This document shows positions 10,894 to 23,189 of a DNA stretch of 64,000 nucleotides, piece by piece. Each line of letters opens with the position of its first letter. Within the stretch, counting starts at the first letter, position 1. The DNA is from Notolepis coatsorum (taxonomy: Eukaryota; Chordata; Actinopteri; Aulopiformes; Paralepididae). The DNA lies in assembly GCA_963971535.1 (NCBI GenBank), contig OZ020589.1, positions 56,082,077-56,146,076 of the forward strand, in the 5' to 3' direction. Under the pieces are notes generated by a model. The model was not told the origin of the DNA and did not search any database. It was given only the letters and a program-made list of their open reading frames with translations. The position numbers and the translations under genes were made by a program.

Positions 10894-11970
10894 CTCTATG
10901 ACAACACGTGAAATACAAATTCACTCATAATTCATAATTATTATTAATTTACATATATATATATATATCTTTTTTTTTATTATTATTATAATTTTTTTTT
11001 TATTAGAAAAGTTTTCCTCTGTAAAAAAATATGCCAGTGAATTTTTTTTCTTCTTCAAAAATGGCCAAAATTGACAGCTCTGAGCAGGCCTGCACTGCAG
11101 TAATGACTGCAGTAATATTCGTGCAGAATAACTTCACAGGTTGACCCAATGTTAAATAAATAATAAATAATAGCCAATCAAAATAGGCTATTAACTTCAT
11201 CTAAGCACGGTCTGTGCAGTTAAACTCTTGCCATTGAATGGAGGATTTAATGATTGACAGCTCTTGACATCCAATACACGGAGGTTGAATGATTGGCAGC
11301 CTTGCAAATCCAATCAGAGTATGGCTCCTACGGCTGCAGCTCTGTAGCTACACGGCTGTTTCTCCCCTCGCGGGATTGATTGATTGATTGAACATTTTAT
11401 TAACAGAGCACTGAGAGCAGCCACGTTCGAAACCTCTATATTAGTGTATCTAACATTTAGCACTTTAATAGCGGGACATTTACTGAGGACCAGCACAACA
11501 CACATGTGGATATTATGATTTAACAAGTCTATCTGTCCAGGAGGATGACAACATTATTGCAGGTACTGTAAGCATAAGCAGGCAGCCTAGCAGTTTCTAG
11601 CTTGGATGCTAATAACTACTAACGTTATCACGCTAGCTTGGATGTAATGTATCACGTTGGCTGCTGGCTGCTAATGCAGCCTGCAGATAATATTTGCATG
11701 TGCACTGTGTTAGTGGTGAATGAATGAATGAATGTTGCTACTAGCTTGTGGCTAGGCTAGCGTACTTTGCTGATGCACGGCTGATCTAGTGCCTCTGTGG
11801 CTCTGCTGATTTGTCACGGTGAGATTCATGTGGTGGAACTTTGGTGTGCTCTTATGAATGAGAACTGCTATCTTGTCTGTTGTGTGTGGGTTTGTGTCTG
11901 AAACGACCGGTGGCTTGTGTGTGTTGCGTGAGATGCAGAAGTAAACATTGCCAGGCATTGTAGTTCTCGG
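10894..11970. other. Unannotated AT-rich stretch
   Basis: It holds A/T-rich runs at 10925-11010 and an ATTGATTGATTG tail with TTTTATTAACAGAG near 11376-11410, possibly a tiny remnant of the local short repeat. It also has GCTAGC-rich sequence at 11590-11700. I see no supported gene. Confidence 0.5.
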
Positions 11971-12918
11971 CAGTGGCGGCTCGCCACTAGGGGCGCTCGG
12001 GCGCCGCCCCCCCTCAGGCCCCTGGTTATATGAGAGTAGAACAAGAAAAATAATTTTTTAGTTTTTAGTTTTATAGCCCTATAAATAATATAAACATGTT
12101 TAAAATGAATAATATTTACTCATTTTAAGTATGTTTGTGTTTCCAATGCACAATATAACGTTTTATATAAAATAAAAAATACTCGTTTTCTTGAACAGGA
12201 AGTGACTCACTTTTTTTTTTTTTTTTTTTTTTTTTTTCTCGGTCCGGGCTACCCGCAATAGCGCTCTGAGTGCGCGTCACTGTGTGATCGCTGTATCTGT
12301 CGCAGCCAATCAGTGCGTAACGCGTTGTGCGTTGAAATATGACTATTATGTTGGAATCCGGGCGCGATTTGAAGCGGTCTAGGCAGCAGCGTCAAGAATT
12401 TCTGTAGCCGCATTTCGCGGAGACGCTCTCTGATTGGCCGACGTCAGTTTTTTTTCCGTAGCAGCATTTTGCGGAGACGATCTCTGATTGGCCGAATCCA
12501 ATTTCTATGTTCCAATTCTAGCTTATTCTAGGTTGGTGGTAGAGATCATAGTTGTGTTGTTGTGACTGAGATGCGAGCTATTTGTCTTAGAGCGTGACTG
12601 CAAGTTCTTTCGACGGTTAAGCTTAGGCACTCTTTCAAAGTTGGTTAAGGTTAGAGTTTGTCTTAGAGCATGGCGATAGAACGCCAGGTAGTTTGCAGTC
12701 TGTTCGACGCGGAAATGGACAAAGAAATCAAACTACTTGTTGTGTGGTGCTAACTGCTAACAGCTAACAAGCTATATGGCAGTCTGGACAGTGGACTGGA
12801 TATACATCATCAACAGCGGATTATACACTTTATCAAGCCCTCCGGCTTGATATACATCAACAGTCTGGGGAGTCGGGACAACAGTGAGTGGACCACGTAA
12901 ACAGTGAGTTAATTCGGT

Positions 12919-13005
12919 CTCTCTCTCGCTCTCTCTCTCTCGCTCTCTCTCTCTCTCCCCCTCTCTCTCGCTCTCTCTCCCCCTCTCTCTCTCTCGCTCT
13001 CTCTC

Positions 13006-13059
<54 letters not shown>

Positions 13060-13072
13060 CTCTCTCGCTCTC

Positions 13073-13138
<66 letters not shown>

Positions 13139-13141
13139 CTC

Positions 13142-13215
<74 letters not shown>
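12919..13215. repeat. (TC)n array inside the hAT element
   Basis: About 300 bases of TC dinucleotides with scattered G and CC interruptions. ORFs of Ser-Leu or Arg-Glu repeats here are artefacts of the array. Confidence 0.95.
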
Positions 13216-13216
<1 letters not shown>

Positions 13217-13309
13217 ATTTCGCCGCGGGTAGAGCATAACCACTCAGACAATGAATGGTAACTTGTTTAAAATGACAATATATACACATGTGTTTCTTAT
13301 TGAATCGAT

Positions 13310-13310
<1 letters not shown>

Positions 13311-13357
<47 letters not shown>

Positions 13358-13386
13358 GAGAGGGATAGAGAGGGATAGAGAGAGAG

Positions 13387-13430
<44 letters not shown>
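13311..13430. repeat. (GA)n array inside the hAT element
   Basis: GA dinucleotides, complementary to the (TC)n array 95 bases upstream. The two arrays could pair on one strand. Confidence 0.95.
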
Positions 13431-13605
13431 GTGCGTGTTTGTGTTGGGCTATTGGAAACGTGGTTGCATTTGACTGACTGTGATCATATATTGATCGATG
13501 GCAATGGTGATAATATTCGCCAATGCGTGCCTTGTACATGTTTGCAAAATGTTTGGTATAGCGCCCCTAGTGGCGAAGCATCCAGCAGCCGCCACTGGTT
13601 CTCGG

Positions 13606-14158
13606 ACCGCTTTCAAGTATTAACATCACTAACACGTAGAAAAGCATGTAGAATGTAAAACGTTAGGTTGGCAATAGGTTAGCAATAGGGTCAAAGTGTC
13701 ATTATATCGTTTTAAGTTTTCGATTTGCGATCGTCTATCCAAGCCGGAACCGGAAATATACATTTTGAACCATGGGAATTGTAGTTTCTTTACAGCCATT
13801 TTGTAGAGGACATTCATAGCTGTCGGCCAGCGTTGTAATTTCTCCGATCTACACTTCCTGTCACATACTATGGTGGTTCAAAGTTCAGCGTTCTGAATGA
13901 ATCATATCAATAATTGTTTTATGATTCGCGATAATAAGCCAGAAAAGGTAAAGTTTTTGACAAATATTGAAACGCAGTCAGTTTCTCCTCACTATTGTTA
14001 GCATGTAGGAACAATTAGATCTGAAATTAGTTTCAAAACGGTTACACTGTGGGGGAAATAAAAAAGTACAGTAGATATCAGTATCTGTTATTATGCACGC
14101 CTGGTGATACTAAATCCAAATTGAACTCGGGCATTTGAAAGATACTATATGTATATAT
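13606..14158. other. Stretch without a recognised gene; promoter-like fragment possible
   Basis: A short ATG-initiated segment at 13921 ends in a donor-like AAAAG/GTAAAG, and CpG-containing sequence surrounds it. This resembles a host first-exon region but gives too little coding sequence to name. Confidence 0.3.
13771..13785 (-). promoter_or_regulatory. ZNF143/STAF-like motif
   Basis: The minus strand reads ACTACAATTCCCATG, close to the vertebrate ZNF143 promoter motif. It is a motif match only. Confidence 0.3.
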
Positions 14159-15002
14159 TAGTGCTGTCAGGCGATTAAAAAAATTAATCTAATTAATTAC
14201 AGGATTTGTAATTAATTAATCGAATTAATCGCATTTTAATCGCATTACCATTTTATGCCTCATATTCTATATTCTATAATCATATTTCAAATTGCATGTG
14301 TCCGGATGGCAGAATTCAGTACTGTATCTACAAAACCTTCTGTATCTACAAAACCTTCTGTTTAATCATCTTCCATCTATTAATTTGCTTAGATTTTTCA
14401 GGTCTGGTCAATTTGAGCATGGTGTTATTCACAGTCAAAGATAAAAAAAAAATTATTGATATTCTCATTTGGTTCATTACAATTTACTCAAAATAAAATG
14501 TTCATTCAATCAATCACCGCGCAGATTGATTGATTGAATGAAAATGTTATTAACAGATTGCAGAATGGGTACAATACAGTACGGCTCAATACACACAATT
14601 GTTAAGGGAATGCAGACCAGAGAAAGACTTTCGTCTTGTTTACATCAGGGTCCCCCATTTTCAATTCATAATGAATTGTAAGTAAGGGTGCAACTTGCAC
14701 CGTGCAATCCATTCTTTGTGGATCTAGCCCACAGTATTTCTGACACTGGGAATACATTCCCTGAGATTCATAGATGTCCCTAGAATCAGATACCAAGAAC
14801 ATGCAAATGGACCATATTAAAAAAAAAACTGTAAATGTGTATTCTACATGCTTATGGAATGAATGAGATACAAAAAAAATATTATTATAAAAAAAAAAAA
14901 AAAAAAAAACTTTTTTGTAATTAATTTTGAGTTAATTTTCATAACGCGATTATTTGCTGTGTAATTAATTAATCTAATTAACGCGATAAACTGACAGCCC
15001 TA
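14159..15002. mobile_element. hAT-type MITE with nested short repeat
   Basis: The ends are TAGTGCTGTCAG and CTGACAGCCCTA. The long subterminal arms are rich in TTAATTAATCG. The 8-bp target duplication GTATATAT lies at 14151-14158 and 15003-15010. The inside carries a minus-strand copy of the local short repeat (14512-14680). Confidence 0.85.
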
Positions 15003-15412
15003 GTATATATATATAAATGTGCGAATTGGCTATAATAAGGTAATGTATTTGCATATATTCTATATTCTATAATAATATTTCAAATTGCATTGGTCCGGAT
15101 GGGAGAATTCAGTACTGTATATACAGAACCTTCTGTTTGATAATCTTCCCTTTATTAATTTCCTTAGATTTTTTGTACACATGATCTCAAGAGGGTACTG
15201 AACGAGGTCAGTGGTCGTTTTTTAAGTTTGGTCATTATTATCATGGTGTTATTCACTGTCAAAGATGCAAAGAAAAATCATAATTCATATTCTCCTTTGT
15301 TTCATCACAATTTAAGTAAGCCTAGTAATAGACACAATATTTCTGACACTGTGAATACATTCACTGAGGTCCATAGATGTACCTAGATACCAAGAATATG
15401 CAAATAGCCCTT
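14262..15412. repeat. Direct duplication of MITE interior (14262-14812 and 15056-15412)
   Basis: The blocks TATTCTATATTCTATAAT, GAATTCAGTACTGTAT, ATGGTGTTATTCAC and TATTTCTGACACT recur in the same order in both segments. The second copy has no terminal arms and no nested repeat. Confidence 0.7.
14512..14680 (-). repeat. Local short repeat family, copy 2
   Basis: A minus-strand copy from the (TCAAT)n tail through ACAGATTGCAGAATGGGTAC to GGGTCCCCCATTTTCAATTC. It sits inside the MITE. The related sequence at 15270-15330 lacks it and so shows the empty site. Confidence 0.75.
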
Positions 15413-15514
15413 GTAAAAGTGGATCAATATTCCATTTACCTAGGTATACATTTTATGCAGATTTTCACCTGGGGTGGAACAATTAATTAATTAATTAATA
15501 AATTAATTAATTAA

Positions 15515-15932
15515 AGGGGAACTATCTTATAAATGGCCTTTTTGAGTGTTTAGCATTGTTTCCTAGCTATGTGAACTTATATTAATATGATCTATGTCTC
15601 AAAATTCTCATATTGGCGCATTCTTCCAATTCTCCTCTCACAATATTCACCCTCACTGAACTGAGTCGTTTGAAAATGTGCCTATATGTGATGTCATATA
15701 GTCACTGCTGCATGTTAATGTTCAGGTGAACACGACGGTGCACAGTGGTTTAGGAGCCCAGGCTCAAAACAGCTCGAAATCTTGAGGTAGAAAAATGCTG
15801 TTTTTGAGGACTTGATTAGAAATACAAAACAATGAATAAAAAAAATATATATATTACAGAGGTGTTCCATAGACTCACAGGAATTGTGTAAAAGTGCCCA
15901 AATAGTGAAAGAAATTGTAAAATAGTTCCCCT
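15515..15932. mobile_element. TTAA-target MITE (418 bp), Kolobok- or piggyBac-like
   Basis: The ends AGGGGAACTAT and ATAGTTCCCCT are perfect inverted repeats, and TTAA is duplicated at 15511-15514 and 15933-15936. It inserted into an (AATT)n tract rich in TTAA targets. It has no coding capacity. Confidence 0.8.
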
Positions 15933-16095
15933 TTAATTAATTAATTAATTAATTAATTGATTGATTGGTGTTGGTATTAATATTAATATATAGTGTATAT
16001 TAATATTATGTTTTCATCTGTGTCCACTGACCACTGACACACAGTGCAGGATGTTTTAAAAATATAATTTAATATATAATATAATAATTTGTGCT

Positions 16096-16326
16096 TCACC
16101 AAAAAATTTGGTCACCAGCCTCCACTGGGACTATGGTAATGGTATTGAATGCTGAGCTGTATCTCACATAGTTCCCGTGCCTCTTGTCCAGGTGTGATGC
16201 TGCTGTGTGCAGCACATGGGCTCTAGCGTCCGCCGTGGACCTGTTGGGGCGGTATGCCAATTCAGTCCCGGCGCCATGGGCTGGCATTAGGGGGCCGGGC
16301 CCACCCACTGAGTCAGCTGTGCCCAC
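16096..16326 (-). pseudogene. LINE reverse transcriptase fragment
   Basis: The minus-strand frame contains AYRPNRSTADA, LHTAASHLDKR and SSAFNTI, the fingers/palm region of Jockey-superfamily fish LINEs. A few residues before SSAFNTI are deleted. It is the part missing from the LINE at 16751-18690, so both may come from one rearranged insertion. Confidence 0.7.
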
Positions 16327-16330
16327 CCTG

Positions 16331-16750
16331 GTAAAAAAAAAAAAAAAAAAAAAAATTTAAATCAAAGTCAACTATCCAAATCCTTAGTCGGGGACATCCC
16401 TAGTGGGCACTGATGTCAACAACAACACTACTGAAGCTAGCACGGCACTCTGTGAGAATTCGTTTTCTACCCTCAAGAACGTCTTTACAGAACATCGCCT
16501 TAGTATGCTTCATCGACGCAACTAAGGCCAATTTAATTCAGTTTTAGAAGGACTTAACAAAAAAGTTCAGGAATGAGTGGAGGGGCAGTGTTTTAAGAAG
16601 ATTTCACTCTGTCCCCAAACGGCGCTTGCTGCTCTACTTATGATGGTGAGTAGCCTGTGGAGGAATTTTGTTTGCTTTTTTATGCACCTTATTTTTGTCA
16701 GTTCAGTTCAGTTTGTCAGTGAATTCAGAAGTGTTGAATAAATGGAGACT
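16331..16750. other. Unannotated stretch with a poly-A run
   Basis: A 22-base A run at 16335 is followed by unique-looking sequence. I recognise no gene, RNA or repeat. Confidence 0.4.
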
Positions 16751-18690
16751 TTTCAAAGATATAGAATAGAATAGAATAGAATAGAAATGTATTATCCTGA
16801 CACTGCAAATCACTCAACATTAAACATTTAGACAGAACAAGTCACAAATAAGAATAACAAAACAAATGGCCTAAGAATAGAATAAAATGAAATAGAATAA
16901 ACATAGAATAAAAGATACAGTAAATAAATACAGTAAAAATATACTGAAGTCTACAGTAGGTGTAATATTGCACAGTGCTGTTTAAACAGTAAGAGTCCAG
17001 GAAGATGGTAATTGTCACTCTGTGCTCAGTGATGCAGTGAGGCACAGTGATGCATTGTATAGTCTGATGGCTGTCGGAATGAAGGACTTCCTGTGCCATT
17101 CAGTGCTGCATTTAGGTAGTGTGAGCCTATAACATGCTCCTCCTGTCAGCCAAGTCTGTGGGAGGGGTTTTCCCTGATGGCCTGGAGCTTAGCAAGGCTC
17201 CTCCTCTCCGCCACCCTCGCTAGAGTCCAGCTCCACCCCAACCACGCTACTGGCCTTCTTGACCATCTTATCCAGCCTGTTTGTGTCCCCTGCTCTCAGT
17301 CCGCTGCCCCAGCAGGTCTGTTATATATATCCGTTCAGTCTGTTTTTGTATAAGTGAAAGTTCTTAAGATAGAGAGAAATTAGATTTTTCAATTGCCTCT
17401 CTGCTGTTTATTTCAGCACCGTGGGCAGCGCCAAGCAAGCCACAGCACCGCTGTCCCAGCTGAAACGTATAAAAGGGAACCTGTGTTGAAAAAAATTTGT
17501 ATGCCCCCCCACTAATTTGTTTCTGCAGCCTGGTCTGTGCCAATTGCAGGGGGTCCAGGTTGATGGGGAGGGAGGAGCAGATGTAGCCCTTTACTAGCTT
17601 CTCAAAGCACTTCATGGCTATGGAGGTGAGAGCTACAGGGTGGTAAGCAGGCTTGGATTTTTTGGGTACAGGGATAATAGTGGACTTCTTCAGACAGGTG
17701 GGGATGACAGCCTGTTCCAAGGACAGGTTAAATATGTCAGTGAATACCGGGGCCAGTTGGTCGGCACAGACTTTTAGGACGCGGCCGGGGATACCGTCCG
17801 GTCCTGCTGCCTTCCTGATATTCACTTTCTTAAAGGTCCTCCTCACCTCATGTTCTGTTACCCTGAACACTGAGTCTCCATCAGCAGTGTCCCCCCCTCC
17901 ATTGCAGTGGATTGTAGGCTGGTGCTGTTATTCCCAGCCTCAAACCTTGCATAGAAGGTATTGAGATCATTTGCTAAGGAGATGTCACTGTTCAGCTTGA
18001 GGGAGGTGCCTTTGTAATCTGTCATCGTTCTGAGGCCCTGCCACATAGCTCTAGAGTCAGCCTGTTCATATTGAAGTTCAATTTTATCCCTGCAGCGCCT
18101 CTTTGCTTCTATCACTGCCCTCCTCACGTTGCATCTCGCCACCTTGTGGTCATTCATGTTGCCTGCCACAAGCCCGGCGTTGTAGGCTGAGGTGCGCGCT
18201 TTCAGAGCCTCACGGACGGATTTGTCTACCCAGGGCTTTTGGTTTGGGTAAACTCTAATTGTGGTAGTGGGGATTGTTTCTTCCACCAAAGTACAAACAA
18301 AGTCCAGCACTGTCTCCGTGTAGTCATTAATGTTATCTGTGTTATCTCGGAACACCCCCTAGTCTGTACATTCAAGTGCAGCCTATAGCGTTTCCTCTGA
18401 TCCCACAGTCCATTTCTGCACCTCTCGCGAGACTACCGGGGCGCGCTTGAGACTTTGTTTATATTTTGGAAGGAGGAAGATGGCGTCATGATCAGATTTT
18501 CCGAATCCATTGGCAGCCTGAGATTTGTAACCACATTTAAATTGTGAGTAACAATGGTCTAAAATATTACCGCCTCTGGTGTTACAAGTCACATGCTGGT
18601 AGAAGTCCGGCAATACTCTTCTCAGGTTGGCGCTATTGAAATCACCCACTACCACAATAGCAGCATCAACTCTCTGCATTTACTTCTCCT
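16751..18690 (-). pseudogene. Rearranged LINE: endonuclease end, RT start and 3' end
   Basis: Read on the minus strand, 18679-18383 is the C-terminal part of an AP-type endonuclease (VVGDFNSANLRR, GNILDHCYSQ, then SDHDAIFLLP). The segment 18355-17858 is the linker to RT. The segment 17870-17520 is the RT start (RKAAGPDGIPGRVLK, LKKSTIIPVPKK, FEKLVKG, LDPLQLA). The catalytic palm is missing. About 200 bases of unrelated sequence (17315-17520) follow, then the C-terminal segment TNRLDKMVKKASSVVG (about 17290-17240) and the 3' UTR with a (GAATA)n tail at 16760. Several frame breaks separate the parts. The upstream end meets a (GA)n array. It is a dead copy. Confidence 0.8.
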
Positions 18691-18703
18691 CTGTTATGAT
18701 GAG

Positions 18704-18831
<128 letters not shown>

Positions 18832-18841
18832 AGAGAGACAT

Positions 18842-18843
<2 letters not shown>

Positions 18844-18930
<87 letters not shown>
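18844..18930. repeat. (GACA)n microsatellite
   Basis: About 22 uninterrupted tetranucleotide units. Confidence 0.97.
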
Positions 18931-18984
18931 GACTCACTTTCTGTTTCGTTTTATATATTTTTCATCTCCTGCAGTTTTATCACA

Positions 18985-19245
18985 CCCTCTTCTCTCCAAC
19001 AGCTCTCTTTCTCTCTATCCCACAGTCTCTCTCCCTCTATCTCTCTTTCTCCCTCCTTCTTCCTCCCCTCTCTCCCCATCCTTCCTCTCTTTCTCCCTCT
19101 CTCCCGCTCCCCATCTCCCTTATCTGTCCCCATCCTCTCTCTTTCTCCCACACTATCCCCCTCTCTCTTCCTTCTCCCTCTCCCCCTCTCTCTTTCTCCC
19201 TCTCTCCCTCCCCCTCTCTTCCTTCTCTCTCTCTCAACCCCATCC
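18985..19245. repeat. CT-rich low-complexity tract
   Basis: Irregular CTCTC/CCCTC sequence. The long ORFs across it are composition artefacts. Confidence 0.85.
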
Positions 19246-19598
19246 TCATCTCTCCCCCCGCCTGTGCCAGTTTATTGTTCCTCACCCCCCTGTCTGTGTC
19301 ATAGAGGGTACATGTTGTTCTCTTGCCTGCCCTGCCCCTTCCAACACAAGGTAATTGCCTGCAGCAACATGTTTGAATGAGCACAGCATGTGTCCGGACA
19401 TCTCGGCTCCTTCTCCACTAACGTTGTGCGAGGTGAAAAGGACCCAGAGGGTAAGTGGTTCTCCAGTAGCTCCATGACCCCTTGGTCCTGGGTCGGCCAC
19501 CGAGGATCACCGATCAGGTCACTACAGTCTTGCTCTGCACCTATAGAGGCCTTATTAACCAGACCATATCTGGAATTGAACCGATCTGTCCTTTTGGT

Positions 19599-19755
<157 letters not shown>

Positions 19756-20082
19756 TCATTCAGTTGATCTGTTGGAAAGGACTGTGTGAGAACCCCGACC
19801 ACAGGGCAAGTGGTGTCAGAGTCACTGCTATGGTGCGTGGATGAGGTATGGATGGAGATGTTGACTGGATCACTGGGGTAATGTGGTTCTGTAAGTGGGC
19901 CATCCAGGAGCAATTATAGCCTTGAGGGTGTGAGGACAACAACACCAGACAAACAAGCACACGGCACATACACGCATGCAAGCCGACGTAGGCCTATGTT
20001 TTGTGTGTGTGCTCACTCATGCGCACACACTCTTACACACATATTGTGCAGTCTGAACACTACAGTACAGTGGTCAACACTT

Positions 20083-20480
20083 CTATCTCTTTCTCTCTCT
20101 CTCTCTGTTTCTCTCTCTCCGTCAACACTTCCTTCCTTGTTGTCTTATTCTCACTCTCTGTTTCTCTCTCTTGCTGTTTCTCTCTCTCTCTGTTTCTCTC
20201 TTTCTCCTCTCTCTCCTTCAACACCTCCCTCCTCTTGTTCTCTCTCTGTTTCTATCCCATTTCTATCTCTCTATCTTCTCTCTGTTTCTCTCTCTCTTCT
20301 CTCTCTTTGTTTTTCTCTCTCTCGACACTTCCCTCCTCTTTGTCTCATTCGTTCTCTGTCTCTATTTCTCTCTCCTCTCTTTCTGTTTCTCCACTCTCTC
20401 TTCTCTCTCTCTCTCTCTCTCTTTTTCTCTCTCCCTCGCCACTTCCCTCACACTTCCCTCCTCTTTGTCCCCTCTGTCAC
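20083..20480. repeat. CT-rich low-complexity tract
   Basis: Repeated TCTCTCTGTTTCTCTC words with periodic CAACACTTCCCTCCTC inserts, suggesting a degenerate higher-order repeat of about 60-90 bases. Confidence 0.8.
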
Positions 20481-20914
20481 GACTCACGCCCATGTGTTTT
20501 TCTCATTGACAACACCCCCCTGCCCTCTCTCTCCGTTTCGTCGTTTCACCTACGGGTGGGAGTCTGTCTATGTTCCACTGGGTGTTTTGACATCATCGTC
20601 CCTTCCTGTGTAAATGCCAATCCAACCCATATGCTGTGAATGTCGTCCGCTCGTCGTTCGCTCACCAGTGGATGAGGTTTTTACAATCCAATTTTCACTT
20701 GCCGCCACGACTCGGTTGGAAAGGGGTTTGGGAAAATGACGATTACTTCTCATTGGACTTTAGTGATTTACAGGCGTGAAGTAACACGACATGTACAGCA
20801 TGTTTGAACTGCTCACTGACACTCACCCGATCAACACCTCAAATCGCTCGCCCGGAGACTACCTTGTATCCCTAGGTTACTTTTAAAATGTATTCTCTCA
20901 CAGATTACAGATGA
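20481..20914. other. Unannotated stretch left of the large LTR element
   Basis: Mixed sequence with a CGTCCGCTCGTCGTTCG patch. I see no gene or repeat. Confidence 0.4.
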
Positions 20915-20918
20915 CCTG

Positions 20919-21340
20919 TGTCGTGGAATATATTATCATGTCCTTATAGATCTGTGTTGAGATATCATGTTATACAGCGTGACTTTCAGTGTGACCAGCT
21001 TGACTGGTTAATGTGTGTATGTCTCTTTAAGAAGACTCCAACATCTCCCCAGCCATAATAAAAATTGTTGTTGCTTCCAGTGACTGAGAACTATTTTTGT
21101 TTACCTTCATCATCATATCTGATATTATGTTACGTCTGACAACTGTGTATTTAACATATGTCTGAACAGAACTCTTGGTCAGTCTATGGCCAGACGCTAA
21201 TGTGTTAACATGTTGTCTCTGACTGTAAACTGTCCTTTCATTGTGGCCACGGTGAAATAAACGTTCCTATTATTATTAATAATTACTTAGAATGATTTGT
21301 AAACGGCTCATCGTTTAGTCCTTTAATATTTCCCATTACA
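20919..21340 (+). repeat. 5' LTR of the 15-kb element (422 bp)
   Basis: It begins TGTCGTGGAATATATT and ends TTTCCCATTACA, with an AATAAA signal at about 21254. It has an 11-base insertion near 21280 relative to the 3' LTR. Confidence 0.85.
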
Positions 21341-21342
21341 GA

Positions 21343-21357
21343 TGGCGACGAGTGATG
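21343..21357 (+). promoter_or_regulatory. Primer binding site candidate
   Basis: TGGCGACGAGTGATG begins two bases after the LTR. The TGG start is as expected for a tRNA 3' end. I could not assign the tRNA. Confidence 0.5.
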
Positions 21358-22509
21358 TTTTATGGGATTTTTTTTTAACTAGTTTTATTAGATTTTAAAC
21401 CGATGGGTGTCGAGGTGGCCGTGGGATGGACTCTGCAGACAGGGTGAATCTTGGGATTCCAGGGAAGCGCTGCCCTGTCTCGACCTTCTCCGCGCACTGG
21501 GGGGGGAGAGGACCGTCTGCGCCATCCGTTTGGCTGTCACCTCCGGCTTGAACCTTGGGAACGTGTGGGGAACATTCGGTGAGCTGTTGACATTCTGTTT
21601 AAAGCGTTTTTGTTTTTGAATCTATAAGTAGTTATGTTACAATTAGATTAGGGTGTCTAGATTGACCAGACAGCGGATGACACAGAGTGGTGCATTGTCG
21701 ACGAGCAATCCGGGGGAGTACTATTTTTCCCTCGCCTCAATCCTCCGTGAAAAGGACAGGAGAGAGAGGACCCCTGTCAACCGATTGTCTTGTCAGCTCT
21801 GGCAGATTTTCCAGTGTGGATGCGTGCAGGAGTTTGATTTGGGCGGAGAGTTGTTGAGTTTCTGGCTCCAGATGGTGTCTAACACTAGAACATAGTATTG
21901 TTAGAGTTGTTGAGTTTCTGGGTCCAGATGGGGACTAACACTAAAACATGGTATTGTTTTTCTTTTTGTTTTTCCCTCTCGTTTTTCCTCTGAACACTTG
22001 GGATTTAAAGGTAGGTTCCGATATTAGGCGAGAATTACATTTGTATCCGAAGTAGGCGTGTGCAAAGTGTACTATGAGTATGTTGGAAATTACTGCAATA
22101 GTCATGCAATAGTCCCGAAATTATGGCGTGGGCTAGGTTTTAATATCTTTTAGGCACTGATTCTGTTTTTATTTATTTTCTCTCACAAGGAGGTGGGAAG
22201 ATGACCGTGCATGAGACATTTTAAATTACTTAGGTCAGTCCCGAAATAAGAGCGTTTAATATCTGTTTAGACACTGATCTGTCTTTATTGATTTTTTTTC
22301 ACAAAGAGGCGGGATGTTGACCGTGCGTGAGAAATACCATGGAGAAGGGACAGTTGTTTTTCTTGTGTGACTTAGTTTCTAAACACCTTATCTGGTCAAA
22401 CTGCAGTTGTTTCTAGATGAAACTAGGATAAGGGCGTCTGTGTACGCTGCTATAGAGCTTTTTCCCCAAGTGATTAGAGGAAACTATTTTTGTTTGCAGC
22501 GTATTATAT
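21358..22509 (+). other. Internal region of the 15-kb element, no recognised protein
   Basis: Short ORFs at 21407-21619 and 21653-21895 match no domain I know. The segment at 21845-21960 contains a tandem near-duplicate of GTTGAGTTTCTGG..CCAGATGG. A second near-duplicate pair built on CACTGATCTGT/CACTGATTCTGT and ACCGTGC lies at 22130-22340. Confidence 0.4.
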
Positions 22510-22589
22510 ATATATTTTTTTTAATTTCTTTATTGCAGGAAAAAAATATTGAACATTTACAGTTGTAGATATTGTACATTTTCCATCTT
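22510..22589 (-). mobile_element. Tiny 5'-truncated retro-insertion (80 bp) with target duplication
   Basis: GCGTATTATAT occurs at 22499-22509 and 22590-22600. The 80 bases between them look like a minus-strand LINE 3' end (TTTCTTTATTGCAGG). Confidence 0.65.
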
Positions 22590-22600
22590 GCGTATTATAT

Positions 22601-23189
22601 TTTATTTGGTTTTGTTTTGTTTTTGTCTGTGAAGAGAAAAGAAGCGTGTTAAAATGGAGGTTGTGAAGAACCTGACACTTTGTTCTCTTTCTCTTCCCCC
22701 ACGCGGTGTGTTCGGGGCTTGCAGTGGACTCTGGCCTCGATGCTTTCCCGTGTGTGTCTCCGGCCCTCCCGCCACGTCAACTGCCTCACAGACGACCACC
22801 AACTCCGAAGCGAGGAGGTTGGCCTCGTATACCACCACCACCACCATCCGCTGGTGCTTGTTTTGTATGCGGACAAAGGCGCAATGGAGGGCAGAGTTGC
22901 AAGGCGGGACGGAGCCATCAGCGCATTTGACTGGACGGCACTGCAGGGAGGCATCGACATGAGGATAGCAGGCAGAGTATATGACACACACACACACACA
23001 CATGTTTACATGCACACACGCTGTGAAAGGGGATAAACAATTCGCTATTTTATCTGCATCGTTTGTATGTGATGTCATTGGCATGGGTGAATTTACATCA
23101 TTCTAGTATCTTGTTATTGAACTAAAGAGCTGGACTGTTTTTGCTCATCATCACATTGTACCAGCCACCAAAATACTCATCAATATTTC
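22601..23189 (+). other. Internal region with overlapping ORFs of unclear status
   Basis: Overlapping frames of 74-118 residues occur at 22654-23036. One contains a CX2C pair (CFVCGQRRNGGQSC) that faintly recalls a decayed zinc knuckle. The region is GC-richer than its surroundings. I cannot name a product. Confidence 0.3.

Larger units (their letters stand above)
11971..13597. mobile_element. Non-autonomous hAT-type DNA transposon (1627 bp)
   Basis: The ends are inverted: it begins CAGTGGCGGCT and closes AGCCGCCACTG, each followed inward by a second shared block CGCCACTAGGGGCGCT. The 8-bp target duplication GTTCTCGG flanks it at 11963-11970 and 13598-13605. An 8-bp duplication with CAG...CTG ends is the hAT signature. 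No transposase is visible. The inside holds duplicated GATTGGCCGA segments (12430-12500) and very long (TC)n and (GA)n arrays that account for much of its length. Confidence 0.9.

Noticed and set aside
12772..13289. Arg-Glu and Ser-Leu repeat ORFs over (GA)n/(TC)n arrays
   Set aside because: They are translations of dinucleotide repeats and occur in all frames.
18951..19384. Glu/Arg/Gly-rich minus-strand ORFs
   Set aside because: Low-complexity CT-rich DNA; no start context or homology.
22680..23036. His-rich ORF with a poly-His run
   Set aside because: The His run comes from a short ACC repeat read in one frame; the other frames are open too and none matches a known domain.
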